From Antedon bifida (taxonomy: Eukaryota; Echinodermata; Crinoidea; Comatulida; Antedonidae): a DNA stretch of 64,000 bases. This document shows positions 47,801 through 59,800 of the stretch, one piece after another. Numbering within the stretch: position 1 is the first letter of the stretch; each line of letters starts with the position of its first letter. The notes beneath the pieces were generated by a model that had not been told where the DNA came from, ran no database searches, and worked only from the letters and a program-made list of their open reading frames with translations. A program made the position numbers and the translations under genes. The DNA is taken from assembly GCA_963402885.1 (NCBI GenBank), contig OY727095.1, positions 6,763,001 to 6,827,000 on the forward strand. The letters run 5' to 3'.

Positions 47801-50800
47801 CCATACAAATCGTAATTCCACAACGCAATTCATTTTCCAAACAATCTACAAAATGCAAAAAAACATTAAAAAAATACAATGTCATACATTGAAATTTAGC
47901 AGCGGGTATACATATTATTGTGCAACACAATGAAATTAATACTTAAATATATCCGGAGTATAACATAAAAAGGTAGCAGAAAGAAATGTCTCCATGGTTA
48001 TCCCAATGCATCGTCTGAACTGAACTAAGAATTACAAAATGTAAACTTGACTGAACTTTAATATAAAAACATCTATTATCATTTTAAATTATTTAAAGCA
48101 GTCGTTTTGGGTTAGGTGTTAAGGTTATTTTTTTAAATGTTATTTAGTATGATTATGAGTTTTTTTTTTTCAATGTTCTTGTAATTTTAAGGGTACACTA
48201 TCATCAAGCTCATTTCGATTTTATTTCGAGAGATATTTTGTATTTATGTGTTTCCTTTTCATCGACCTGTTTTTATAATTCTGATTTTTCTTTATATTTT
48301 GATGATAACGATGATGAATAAATGATATTTGATATGATTTGGTCATCCTTGGTTCTGCCTGCGTAGTGAACTATTGAACAGACAACAGTTTTACAGTGCA
48401 TAAAGGATATATCAAGAGGAGATTTCTCGAATGATCGAAATTAAAACGGTACTGGGTTTGGTCTATTAGCGTTCTTGTTAGTCATCCATTCATGATAAAA
48501 TTATTGTAGTATGTGATATAAAGAATGTAAATTAGTGGAAAAGGCACAATACTTTATGATGTACTTTATATAATTTACATAACATTGAATAGGTTCACTA
48601 TCGCTACAGAATAGAATGTGTGACTCGCCGGGTACAACAAAAAAATAGTCAACCAGAAGCCCATTTGCTGGTAACCGTTTATATTTTTTATAGTGAATTC
48701 ATAATTTTTTTTTTACAGAATTACAGCAGCAAAGTCTTATGTTAATAATCTTCATTATGCTTTTGGGGAACATAACTTTAATAAAGATTCTGTATATCTT
48801 GCAAATCCATGCATACAAGTAAGGAATATCATGGAGCTGGAAACACATTAGGACAACTTACAGAATAACTAAATATTTAAAATCCGATGTTTAGCAAAAA
48901 CTTACAACAACCAGCATCTTCAGTCTCGTCTTCACCGTCAGGACAATCATGCATTCCATCACAAAACCAAACGCCCGGCACGCAAATGTTTGTTGTTTTG
49001 GGACATAGACGATATCCACTCATGCATATGGAAACTAGAATTTAAATAAGAGTAAGAGAATTTGTTTAGTGCCAATAACTGTATTAACTGTAAATATATC
49101 TAAATTGACTGAATTGAAAATTAAAAAGGGCCAATAATCATAGCAATTTCAAGACTTACCTGCCATAGTTGACAGCTCTGTAGTTGATAATTCTGTCGTT
49201 AATGTCTTAGTAGTCAAGAGCACTGTTGTCGAAGGCTCAGTAGTCAAACGCTCTGTTGTGGATGGCACGGTAGTTAAAGGCTTTGTAGTAGATGGTTCAG
49301 TAGTCGAGAATTCAGTAGTAGAGGGCCTAGTAGTCAAAGGCTCTGTAGTTGAGGACATAGTTGTTGATCCTTCAGTAGTTGATGGTTCTGTAGTTGGTGG
49401 TTCAATAGTCGACGGTTCAGTAGTTAAGGGTTCAGTAGTTGAGGACTCAGTAGACGAGGACTCAGTAGTTGAAGGCTCTGTCGTCAAACGCTCTGTAGTG
49501 GATGGCTCAGTAGTTAAATGCTTTGTAGTAGATAGTTCAGTAGTCGAGAATTCAGTAGTAGAGGGCCCAGTAGTCAAAGGCTCTGTAGTTGAGTGCATAG
49601 TTGTTGATCCTTCAGTAGTTGAGGACTCAGTAGTTAAGGACTCAGTAGTTAATGGTTCAGTAGTCGAGGTCTTAGTAGTTGATGGTTCAGTAGTTGATGG
49701 TTCAGTAGTTGATGATTTAGTAGTCGAGGACTCAGTAGTTGATGGTTCTGTAGTCCACGACTCAGTAGTAGATGGTTCTGTTGTTGATGGCTCAGTAGAT
49801 GATGGTTCAGTAGTCGAGGACTCAGTAGTCGATGGTTCAGTAGTTGATGGTTCAGTCGTTGAGGACTCAGTAGTTAAGGACTCAGTAGTTGATGGTTCAG
49901 TGGTTGATGGTTCAGTAGTTGAGGAGTCAGTAGTTGAGGAGTCAGTAGTTGAGGATTGAGTAGTTGAAGGCTGTGTCGTTGATGGTTCTGTAGTCGACGA
50001 CTCAGTAGTAGATGGTTCTGTTGTTGATGGTTCAGTAGTTGATGGTTCAGTAGTTGATGGTTCAGTAGTCGAGGACTCAGTAGTTAATGATTCAGTAGTT
50101 GATGATTCAGTAGTCGAGGACTCAGTAGTTGATGGTTCTGTAGTCGACGACTCAGTAGTAGATGGTTCTGTTGTTGATGGTTCAGTAGTCGAGGACTCAG
50201 TAGTTGATGGTTCAGTAGTTGATGATTCAGTAGTTGATGATTCAGTAGTCGAGGACTCAGTAGTTGATGGTTCAGTAGTCGAGGACTCAGTAGTTGATGG
50301 TTCAGTAGTTGATGGTTCAGTAGTTGAGGAGTCAGTAGTTGAGGACTGAGTAGTTGAAGGCTGTGTCGTTGATGGTTCTGTAGTCGACGACTCAGTAGTA
50401 GATGGTTCTGTTGTTGATGGCTCAGTAGTTGATGGTTCAGTAGTTGAGGACTCAGTAGTTGATGGTTCAGCAGTCGAGGACTCAGTAGTTGATGGTTCAA
50501 TAGTTGAGGAGTCAGTAGTTAAGGAGTCAGTAGTTGATGGTTCAGTAGTTGAAGAGTCAGTAGTTGAGGAGTCAGTAGTTGATGGTTCAGTAGTTGATGG
50601 TTCAGTAGTCGATGACTCAGTAGTCGAGGACTCAGTAGTTGATGGTTCGGTAGTCGAGGACTCAGTAGTTGATGGTTCAGTAGTTGATGGTTCAGTAGTT
50701 GAGGAGTCAGTAGTTGAGGACTGAGTAGTTGAAGGCTGTGTCGTTGATGGTTCTGTAGTCGACGACTCAGTAGTAGATGGTTCTGTTGTTGATGGCTCAG

Positions 50801-53800
50801 TAGTTGATGGTTCAGTAGTTGAGGACTCAGTAGTTGATGGTTCAGTAGTCGAGGACTCAGTAGTTGATGGTTCAGTAGTTGAAAAGTCAGTAGTTGAGGA
50901 GTCAGTAGTTGATGGTTCAGTAGTTGAAGAGTCAGTAGTTGAGGAGTCAGTAGTTGATGGTTCAGTAGTTGATGGTTCAGTAGTCGATGACTCAGTAGTC
51001 GAGGACTCAGTAGTCGAGGACTCAGTAGTCGAGGACTCAGTAGTTGATGATTCAGTATTTGATGATTCAGTAGTTGATGATTCAGTAGTCGAGGACTCAG
51101 TAGTTGATGGTTCAGTAGTCGAGAACTCAGTAGTTGATGGTTCAGTAGTTGATGTTTCAGTAGCTGAGGCGTCAGTAGTTGAGGACTGAGTAGTTGAGGA
51201 GTCAGTAGTTGAGGACTGAGTAGTTGAAGGCTGTGTCGTTGATAGTTCTGTAGTCGACGACTCAGTAGTAGATGGTTCTGTTGTTGATGGCTCAGTGGTT
51301 GATGGTTCAGTAGTTGATGGTTCAGTCGTTGAGGACTCAGTAGTTGAGGACTCAGTAGTTGATGGTTCAGTAGTCGAGGACTCAGTAGTCGAGGACTCAG
51401 TAGTAGATGGTCCTGTTGTTGATGGCTCAGTAGTTGATGATTCAGTAGTTGATGATTCAGTAGTCGAGGACTCAGTAGTTGATGGTTCAGTAGTTGATGT
51501 TTCAGTAGTTGAGGCGTCAGTAGTTGAGGAATGAGTAGTTGAGGAGTCAGTAGTTGAGGACTGAGTAGTTGAATGCTGTGTCGTTGATGGTTCTGTAGTC
51601 GACGACTCAGTAGTAGATGGTTCTGTTGTTGATGGCTCAGTAGTTGATGGTTCAGTAGTTGAGGACTCAGTAGTTGATGGTTCAGTTGTTGAAGAATCAG
51701 TAGTTGATGGTTCAGTAGTCGAGGACTCAGTAGTTGATGGTTCAGTAGTTGATGGTTCAGTAGTTGAAGAGTCAGTAGTTGATGGTTCAGTAGTTGATGG
51801 TTCAGTAGTCGAGGACTCAGTAGTTGATGATTCAGTAGTTGATGATTCAGTAGTTAATGATTCAGTAGTTGATGATTCAGTAGTCGAGGACTCAGTAGTT
51901 GATGGTTCTGTAGTCGACGACTCAATAGTAGATGGTTCTGTTGTTGATGGCTCAGTAGTTGATGGTTCAGTAGTTGAGGACTCAGTAGTCGATGGTTCAG
52001 TAGTTGATAGTTCAGTAGTTGAGGACTCAGTAGTCGAGGACTCAGTAGTTAATGATTCAGTAGTTGATGATTCAGTAGTCGAGGACTCAGTAGTTGATGG
52101 TTCAGTAGTTGATGGTTCAGTCGTTGAGGACTCAGTAGTTGAGGACTCAGTAGTTGATGGTTCAGTAGTTGATGGTTCAGTAGTTGATGGTTCAGTAGTT
52201 GAGGAGTCAGTAGTCGAGGACTCAGTAGTTGATGGTTCAGTAGTCGAGGACTCAGTAGTTGATAGTTCAGTAGTTGATGTTTCAGTAGTTGAGGCGTCAG
52301 TAGTTGAGGACTGAGTAGTTGAGGAGTCAGTAGTTGAGGACTGAGTAGTTGAAGGCTGTGTCGTTGATGGTTCTGTAGTCGACGACTCAGTAGTAGATGG
52401 TTCTGTTGTTGATGGCTCAGTAGTTGATGGTTCAGTAGTTGAGGACTCAGTAGTCGATGGTTCAGTAGTTGATAGTTCAGTAGTTGAGGACTCAGTAGTT
52501 GAGGACTCAGTAGTTGATGGTTCAGTAGTTGATGGTTCAGTAGTTGATGGCTCAGTAGTCGAGGATTCAGTAGTTGATGATTCAGTAGTTGATGAGTCAG
52601 TAGTTGATGAGTCAGTAGTTGATGAGTCAGTAGTTGATGGTTCAGTAGTCGAGGATTCAGTAGTTGATGGTTCAGTAGTTGAAGAGTCAGTAGTTGATGA
52701 TTCAGTAGTCGAGGACTCAGTAGTCGATGGTTCTGTAGTCGACGACTCAGTAGTAGATGGTTCTGTTGTTGATGGCTCAGTAGTTGATGGTTCAGTAGTT
52801 GAGGACTCAGTAGTCGATAGTTCAGTAGTTGATAGTTCAGTAGTTGAGGGCTCTGTAGTTGATAGCTCAGTAGTTGAGGGCTCAGTGGTTGCTGGCTCAG
52901 TAGTTGAGGGCTCTGTTGTTGATGGCTCAGTAGTTGAGGGCTCGGTTGTTGATGGTTCAATAGTAGATGGTTCAGTAGTAGATGGCTCTGTGGTTGATGG
53001 TTCAGTAGTAGATGGCTCTGTGGTTGATGGCTCAGTAGTAGATGGCTCTGTAGTTGAGGTCTCTGTTGTTGATGGTTCAGTAGTTAAGGGCTCTGTCGTA
53101 GATGGTTCAGTAGTAGATGGTTCAGTAGTAGATGGCTCAGTAGTTGATGGCTCAGTAGTTGAGGGCTCTGTAGTTGATGGCTCAGTAGTTGAGGGCTCTG
53201 TTGTTGATGGTTCAGTAGTTGAGGGCTCTGTTGTTGATGGTTCTGTTGTTGATGGCTCCGTAGTTGATGGTTCAGTAGTTGAGGACTCAGTAGTCGATGG
53301 TTCAGTAGTTGATAGTTCAGTAGTTGAGAACTCAGTAGTTGATGGATCAGTAGTTGATGGTTCAGTAGTTGATGGTTCAGTAGTTGATGGCTCAGTAGTC
53401 GAGGACTCAGTAGCTGATGGTTCAGTAGTTGAAGAGTCAGTAGTTGATGCTTCAGTAGTTGATGGTTCAGTAGTCGAGGACTCAGTAGTTGATGGTTCAG
53501 TAGTTGAAGAGTCAGTAGTTGAAGAGTCAGTAGTTGAGGAGTCAGTAGTTGATGGTTCAGTAGGTGATGGTTCAGTAGTCGAGGACTCAGTAGTCGAGGA
53601 CTCAGTAGTAGATGGTTCTGTTGTTAATGGCTCAGTAGTTGATGATTCAGTAGTTAATGATTCAGTAGTCGAGGACTCAGTAGTTGATGGTTCAGTAGTC
53701 GAGGACTCAGTAGTTGATGGTTCAGTAGTTGATGTTTCAGTAGTTGAGGCGTCAGTAGTTGAGGACTGAGTAGTTGAGGAGTCAGTAGTTGAGGACTGAG

Positions 53801-56800
53801 TAGTTGAAGGCTGTGTCGTTGATGGTTCTGTAGTCGACGACTCAGTAGTAGATGGTTCTGTTGTTGATGGCTCAGTAGTTGATGGTTCAGTAGTTGAGGA
53901 CTCAGTAGTCGATGGTTCAGTAGTCGATGGTTCAGTAGTTGAGGACTCAGTAGTTGAGGACTCAGTAGTTGATGGTTCAGTTGTTGAAGAATCAGTAGTT
54001 GATGGTTCAGTAGTCGAGGATTCAGTAGTTGATGGTTCAGTAGTTGAAGAGTCAGTAGTTGATGGTTCAGTAGTCGAGGACTCAGTAGTCGAGGACTCAG
54101 TAGTTGATGGTTCAGTAGTCGAGGACTCAGTAGTTGATGGTTCAGTCGTTGAGGACTCAGTAGTTGAGGACTCAGTAGTTGATGGCTCAGTAGTTGATGG
54201 CTCAGTAGTTGAAGGCTCAGTAGTCGATGGCTCTGTAGTAGATGGCTCTGTTGTCGATGGTTCAGTAGTAGATGGTTCAGTAGTTGAGGGTTCAGTAGTC
54301 GATGGCTCTGTAGTAGATGGCTCTGTTGTCGATGGTTCAGTAGTAGATGGTTCTGTGGTTGATGGCTCTGTAGTTGAGGGCTCTGTAGTTGAGGGCTCAG
54401 TAGTTGAGGGCTCAGTGGTTGATGGCTCAGTAGTTGAGGGCTCTGTTGTTGATGGCTCAGTAGTTGAGGGCTCTGTTGTTGATGGTTCAGTAGTAGATGG
54501 TTCAGTAGTAGATGGATCTGTGGTTGATGGTTCAGTAGTAGATGGTTCAGTAGTAGATGGCTCTGTGGTTGATGGCTCAGTAGTAGATGGCTCTGTAGTT
54601 GATGGCTCAGTAGTTGAAGGCTCTGTTGTTGATGGTTCAGTAGTTGAGGGCTCTGTCGTTGATGGTTCAGTAGTAGATGGTTCTGTGGTTGATGGCTCAG
54701 TAGTTGAGGGCTCTGTTGTTGATAGTTCAGTAGTTGAGGGCTCTGTTGTTGATATTTCAGTAGTTGAGGGCTCAGTAGTCGATGGCTCTGTAGTAGATGG
54801 CTGCTCTGTTGTCGATGGTTCAGTAGTAGATGATTCAGTAGTTGAGGGTTCAGTAGTCGATGGCTCTGTAGTAGATGGCTCTGTTGTCGATGGTTCAGTA
54901 GTAGATGGTTCTGTGATTGATGGCTCTGTAGTTGAGGGCTCAGTAGTTGAGGGCTCAGTAGTTGAGGGCTCAGTGGTTGATGGCTCAGTAGTTGAGGGCT
55001 CTGTTGTTGATGGCTCAGTAGTTGAGGGCTCTGTTGTTGATGGTTCAGTAGTAGATGGATCTGTGGTTGATGGCTCTGTAGTTGATGGCTCAGTAGTTGA
55101 GGGTTCTGTTGTTGATGGTTCAGTAGTTGAGGGCTCTGTCGTTGATGGTTCAGTAGTAGATGGTTCTGTGGTTGATGGCTCAGTAGTTGAGGGCTCTGTT
55201 GTTGATAGTTCAGTAGTTGAGGGCTCTGTGGTTGATGGTTCTGTAGTAGATGGCTCTGTTGTCGATGGTTCAGTAGTAGATGGTTCAGTAGTTGAGGGTT
55301 CAGTAGTTGAGGGTTCAGTAGTCGATGGCTCTGTAGTAGATGGCTCTGTTGTCGATGGTTCAGTAGTAGATGGTTCTGTAGTTGAGGGCTCTGTGGTTGA
55401 GGGCTCTGTAGTTGATGGCTCAGTGGTTGATGGCTCAGTAGTTGAGGGCTCTGTTGTTGATGGCTCAGTAGTTGAGGGCTCTGTTGTTGATGGCTCAGTA
55501 GTAGATGGCTCTGTAGTTGATGGCTCAGTAGTTGAGGGCTCTGTTGTTGATGGTTCAGTAGTTGAGGGCTCTGTCGTTGATAGTTCAGTAGTAGATGGTT
55601 CTGTTGTTGATGGCTCAGTAGTTGATGGTTCAGTAGTTGAGGACTCAGTAGTCGATGGTTCAGTAGTCGATGGTTCAGTAGTTGAGGACTCAGTAGTTGA
55701 GGACTCAGTAGTTGATGGTTCAGTTGTTGAAGAATCAGTAGTTGATGGTTCAGTAGTCGAGGATTCAGTAGTTGATGGTTCAGTAGTTGAAGAGTCAGTA
55801 GTTGATGGTTCAGTAGTCGAGGACTCAGTAGTCGAGGACTCAGTAGTTGATGGTTCAGTAGTCGAGGACTCAGTAGTTGATGGTTCAGTCGTTGAGGACT
55901 CAGTAGTTGAGGACTCAGTAGTTGATGGCTCAGTAGTTGATGGCTCAGTAGTTGAAGGCTCAGTAGTAGATGGTTCAGTAGTAGATGGATCTGTGGTTGA
56001 TGGTTCAGTAGTAGATGGTTCAGTAGTAGATGGCTCTGTGGTTGATGGCTCAGTAGTAGATGGCTCTGTAGTTGATGGCTCAGTAGTTGAAGGCTCTGTT
56101 GTTGATGGTTCAGTAGTTGAGGGCTCTGTTGTTGATGGTTCAGTAGTAGATGGTTCTGTGGTTGATGGCTCAGTAGTTGAGGGCTCTGTTGTTGATAGTT
56201 CAGTAGTTGAGGGCTCTGTTGTTGATATTTCAGTAGTTGAGGGCTCAGTAGTCGATGGCTCTGTAGTAGATGGCTGCTCTGTTGTCGATGGTTCAGTAGT
56301 AGATGATTCAGTAGTTGAGGGTTCAGTAGTTGAGGGCTCAGTAGTTGAGGGCTCAGTGGTTGATGGCTCAGTAGTTGAGGGCTCTGTTGTTGATGGCTCA
56401 GTAGTTGAGGGCTCTGTTGTTGATATTTCAGTAGTTGAGGGCTCAGTAGTCGATGGCTCTGTAGTAGATGGCTGCTCTGTTGTCGATGGTTCAGTAGTAG
56501 ATGGTTCTGTGGTTGATGGCTCTGTAGTTGAGGGCTCAGTAGTTGAGGGCTCAGTAGTTGAGGGCTCAGTGGTTGATGGCTCAGTAGTTGAGGGCTCTGT
56601 TGTTGATGGCTCAGTAGTTGAGGGCTCTGTTGTTGATGGTTCAGTAGTAGATGGATCTGTGGTTGATGGCTCTGTAGTTGATGGCTCAGTAGTTGAGGGT
56701 TCTGTTGTTGATGGTTCAGTAGTAGATGGTTCTGTGGTTGATGGCTCAGTAGTTGAGGGCTCTGTTGTTGATAGTTCAGTAGTTGAGGGCTCTGTGGTTG

Positions 56801-59800
56801 ATGGTTCTGTAGTAGATGGCTCTGTTGTCGATGGTTCAGTAGTAGATGGTTCAGTAGTTGAGGGTTCAGTAGTTGAGGGTTCAGTAGTCGATGGCTCTGT
56901 AGTAGATGGCTCTGTTGTCGATGGTTCAGTAGTAGATGGTTCTGTAGTTGAGGGCTCTGTGGTTGAGGGCTCTGTAGTTGATGGCTCAGTGGTTGATGGC
57001 TCAGTAGTTGAGGGCTCTGTTGTTGATGGCTCAGTAGTTGAGGGCTCTTTTGTTGATGGCTCAGTAGTAGATTGCTCTGTAGTTGATGGCTCAGTAGTTG
57101 AGGGCTCTGTTGTTGATGGTTCAGTAGTTGAGGGCTCTGTCGTTGATAGTTCAGTAGTAGATGGTTCTGTGGTTGATGGCTCAGTAGTTGAGGGCTCTGT
57201 AGTTGATGGCTCAGTAGTTGAGGGCTCTGTTGTTGATGGTTCAGTAGTCGAGGACTCAGTAGTTGATGGTTCAGTAGTTGATGATTCAGTAGTTGATGAT
57301 TCAGTAGTTGATGATTCAGTAGTCGCGGACTCAGTAGTTGATGGTTCAGTAGTTGATGGTTCAGTAGTTGATGGTTCAGTAGTTGAGGACTGAGTAGTTG
57401 AAGGCTGTGTCGTTGATGGTTCTGTAGTCGACGACTCAGTAGTAGATGGTTCTGTTGTTGATGGCTCAGTAGTAGATGATTCAGTAGTTGATGATTCAGT
57501 AGTTGATGATTCAGTAGTTGATGATTCAGTAGTCGAGGACTCAGTAGTCGATGGTTCTGTAGTCGACGACTCAGTAGTAGATGGTTCTGTTGTTGATGGC
57601 TCAGTAGTCAATGGTTCAGTAGTTGATAGTTCAGTAGTTGAGGGCTCTGTAGTTGATAGCTCAGTAGTTGAGGGCTCAGTGGTTGATGGCTCAGTAGTTG
57701 AGGGCTCTGTTGTTGATGGCTCAGTAGTTGAGGGCTCTGTTGTTGATGGTTCAGTAGTAGATGGTTCAGTAGTAGATGGCTCTGTGGTTGATGGTTCAGT
57801 AGTAGATGGCTCTGTGGTTGATGGCTCAGTAGTAGATGGCTCTGTAGTTGATGGCTCTGTAGTTGATGGCTCAGTAGTTGAGGGCTCTGTTGTTGATGGT
57901 TCAGTAGTTGAGGGCTCTGTCGTAGATGGTTCAGTAGTAGATGGTTCTGTGGTTGATGGCTCAGTAGTTGAGGGCTCTGTAGTTGATGGCTCAGTAGTTG
58001 AGGGCTCTGTTGTTGATGGTTCAGTAGTTGAGGGCTCTGTTGTTGATGGTTCTGTTGTTGATGGCTCAGTAGTTGATGGTTCAGTAGTTGAGGACTCAGT
58101 AGTCGATGGTTCAGTAGTTGATGGTTCAGTAGTTGAGTAGTCAGTAGTTGAGGACTGAGTAGTTGAAGGCTGTGTCGTTGATGGTTCTGTAGTCGACGAC
58201 TCAGTAGTAGATGGTTCTGTTGTTGATGGCTCAGTAGTAGATGATTCAGTAGTTGAGGACTCAGTAGTTGATGATTCAGTAGTTGATGATTCAGTAGTTG
58301 ATGGTTCTGTAGTCGACGACTCAGTAGTAGATGGTTCTGTTGTTGATGGCTCAGTAGTTGATGGTTCAGTAGTTGAAGACTCAGTAGTCGATGGTTCAGT
58401 AGTTGATAGTTCAGTAGTTGAGGGCTCTGTAGTTGATAGCTCAGTAGTTGAGGGCTCAGTGGTTGATGGCTCAGTAGTTGAGGGCTCTGTTGTTGATGGC
58501 TCAGTAGTTGAGGGCTCTGTTGTTGATGGTTCAGTAGTAGATGATTCAGTAGTAGATGGCTCTGTGGTTGGTGGTTCAGTAGTAGATGACTTTGTGGTTG
58601 ATGGCTCAGTAGTAGATGGCTCTGTAGTTGATGGCTCAGTAGTTGAGGGCTCTGTTGTTGATGGTTCAGTAGTTGAGGGCTCTGTCGTAGATGGTTCAGT
58701 AGTAGATGGTTCTGTGGTTGATAGTTCAGTAGTTGAGGGCTCTGTAGTTGATGGCTCAGTAGTTGAGGGCTCTGTTGTTGATGGTTCAGTAGTTGAGGGC
58801 TCTGTTGTTGATGGTTCTGTTGTTGATGGCTCAGTAGTTGATGGTTCAGTAGTTGAGGACTCAGTAGTCGATGGTTCAGTAGTTGGTAGTTCAGTAGTTG
58901 AGGACTCAGTAGTTGAGGACTCAGTAGTTGATAGTTCAGTAGTTGATGGTTCAGTAGTTGATGGTTCAGTAGTTGATGGTTCAGTAGTTGAAGAGTCAGT
59001 AGTTAAGGAGTCAGTAGTTGATGGTTCAGTAGTTGAAGAGTCAGTAGTAGATGGTTCTGTTGTTGATGGCTCAGTAGTTGATGGTTCAGTAGTCGATGGT
59101 TCAGTAGTCGATGGTTCAGTAGTCGATGGTTCAGTAGTTGATGGTTCAGTAGTTGAAGAGTCAGTAGTTGATGGTTCAGTAGTTGATGGTTCAGTAGTCG
59201 AGGACTCAGTAGTTGATGGTTCAGTAGTTGAAGGGTCAGTAGTTGAAGGCTCAGTAGTTGATGGCTCAGTAGTCGAGGACTCAGTAGTTGATGGTTCAGT
59301 AGTTGAAGAGTCAGTAGTTGAGGAGTCAGTAGTTGAAGGTTCAGTAGTCGAGGACTCAGTAGTTGATGGTTCAGTAGTTGATGATTCAGTAGTTGATGAT
59401 TCAGTAGTTGATGATTCAGTAGTCGAAGAGTCAGTAGTTGATGGTTCAGTAGTCGAGGACTCAGTCGTTGATGGTTCTGTTGTTGATGGCTCAGTAGTTG
59501 ATGGTTCAGTAGTCGAGGACTCAGTAGTCGATGGTTCTGTTGTTGATGGCTCAGTAGTCGATGGTTCTGTAGTGGATTGCTCAGTAGTAGATGGTTCAGT
59601 AGTTGAGGGCTCTGAAGTTGATGGTTCAGTAGTAGATGGTTCAGTAGTTGAGGGCTCTGTAGTTGATGGCTCTGTCGTTAAGGGTTCTGTTGTCGTACAT
59701 ATACATTCAGTAGCTGATGGTTCAGTAGTTGACGGTTCTGTAGTCGAGGGTTCAGTCGTCGAAGGCTCAGTTGTGGAAGGCTCAGTTGTTGAGGGCTCTG

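Noticed and set aside
52049..52960. Second minus-strand frame (Leu/Gln/His-rich) inside the mucin array
   Set aside because: Frame-shifted reading of the same repeat; not in frame with the flanking exons.
54355..57393. Long plus-strand open frame (1012 codons, VVDGSVV-type repeats) across the mucin array, and similar frames at 49258, 52885, 57679 and 58459
   Set aside because: A mirror of the 15-bp repeat: a period divisible by three without stop codons leaves several frames open. Splice sites, signal peptide and flanking domains all support the minus strand.
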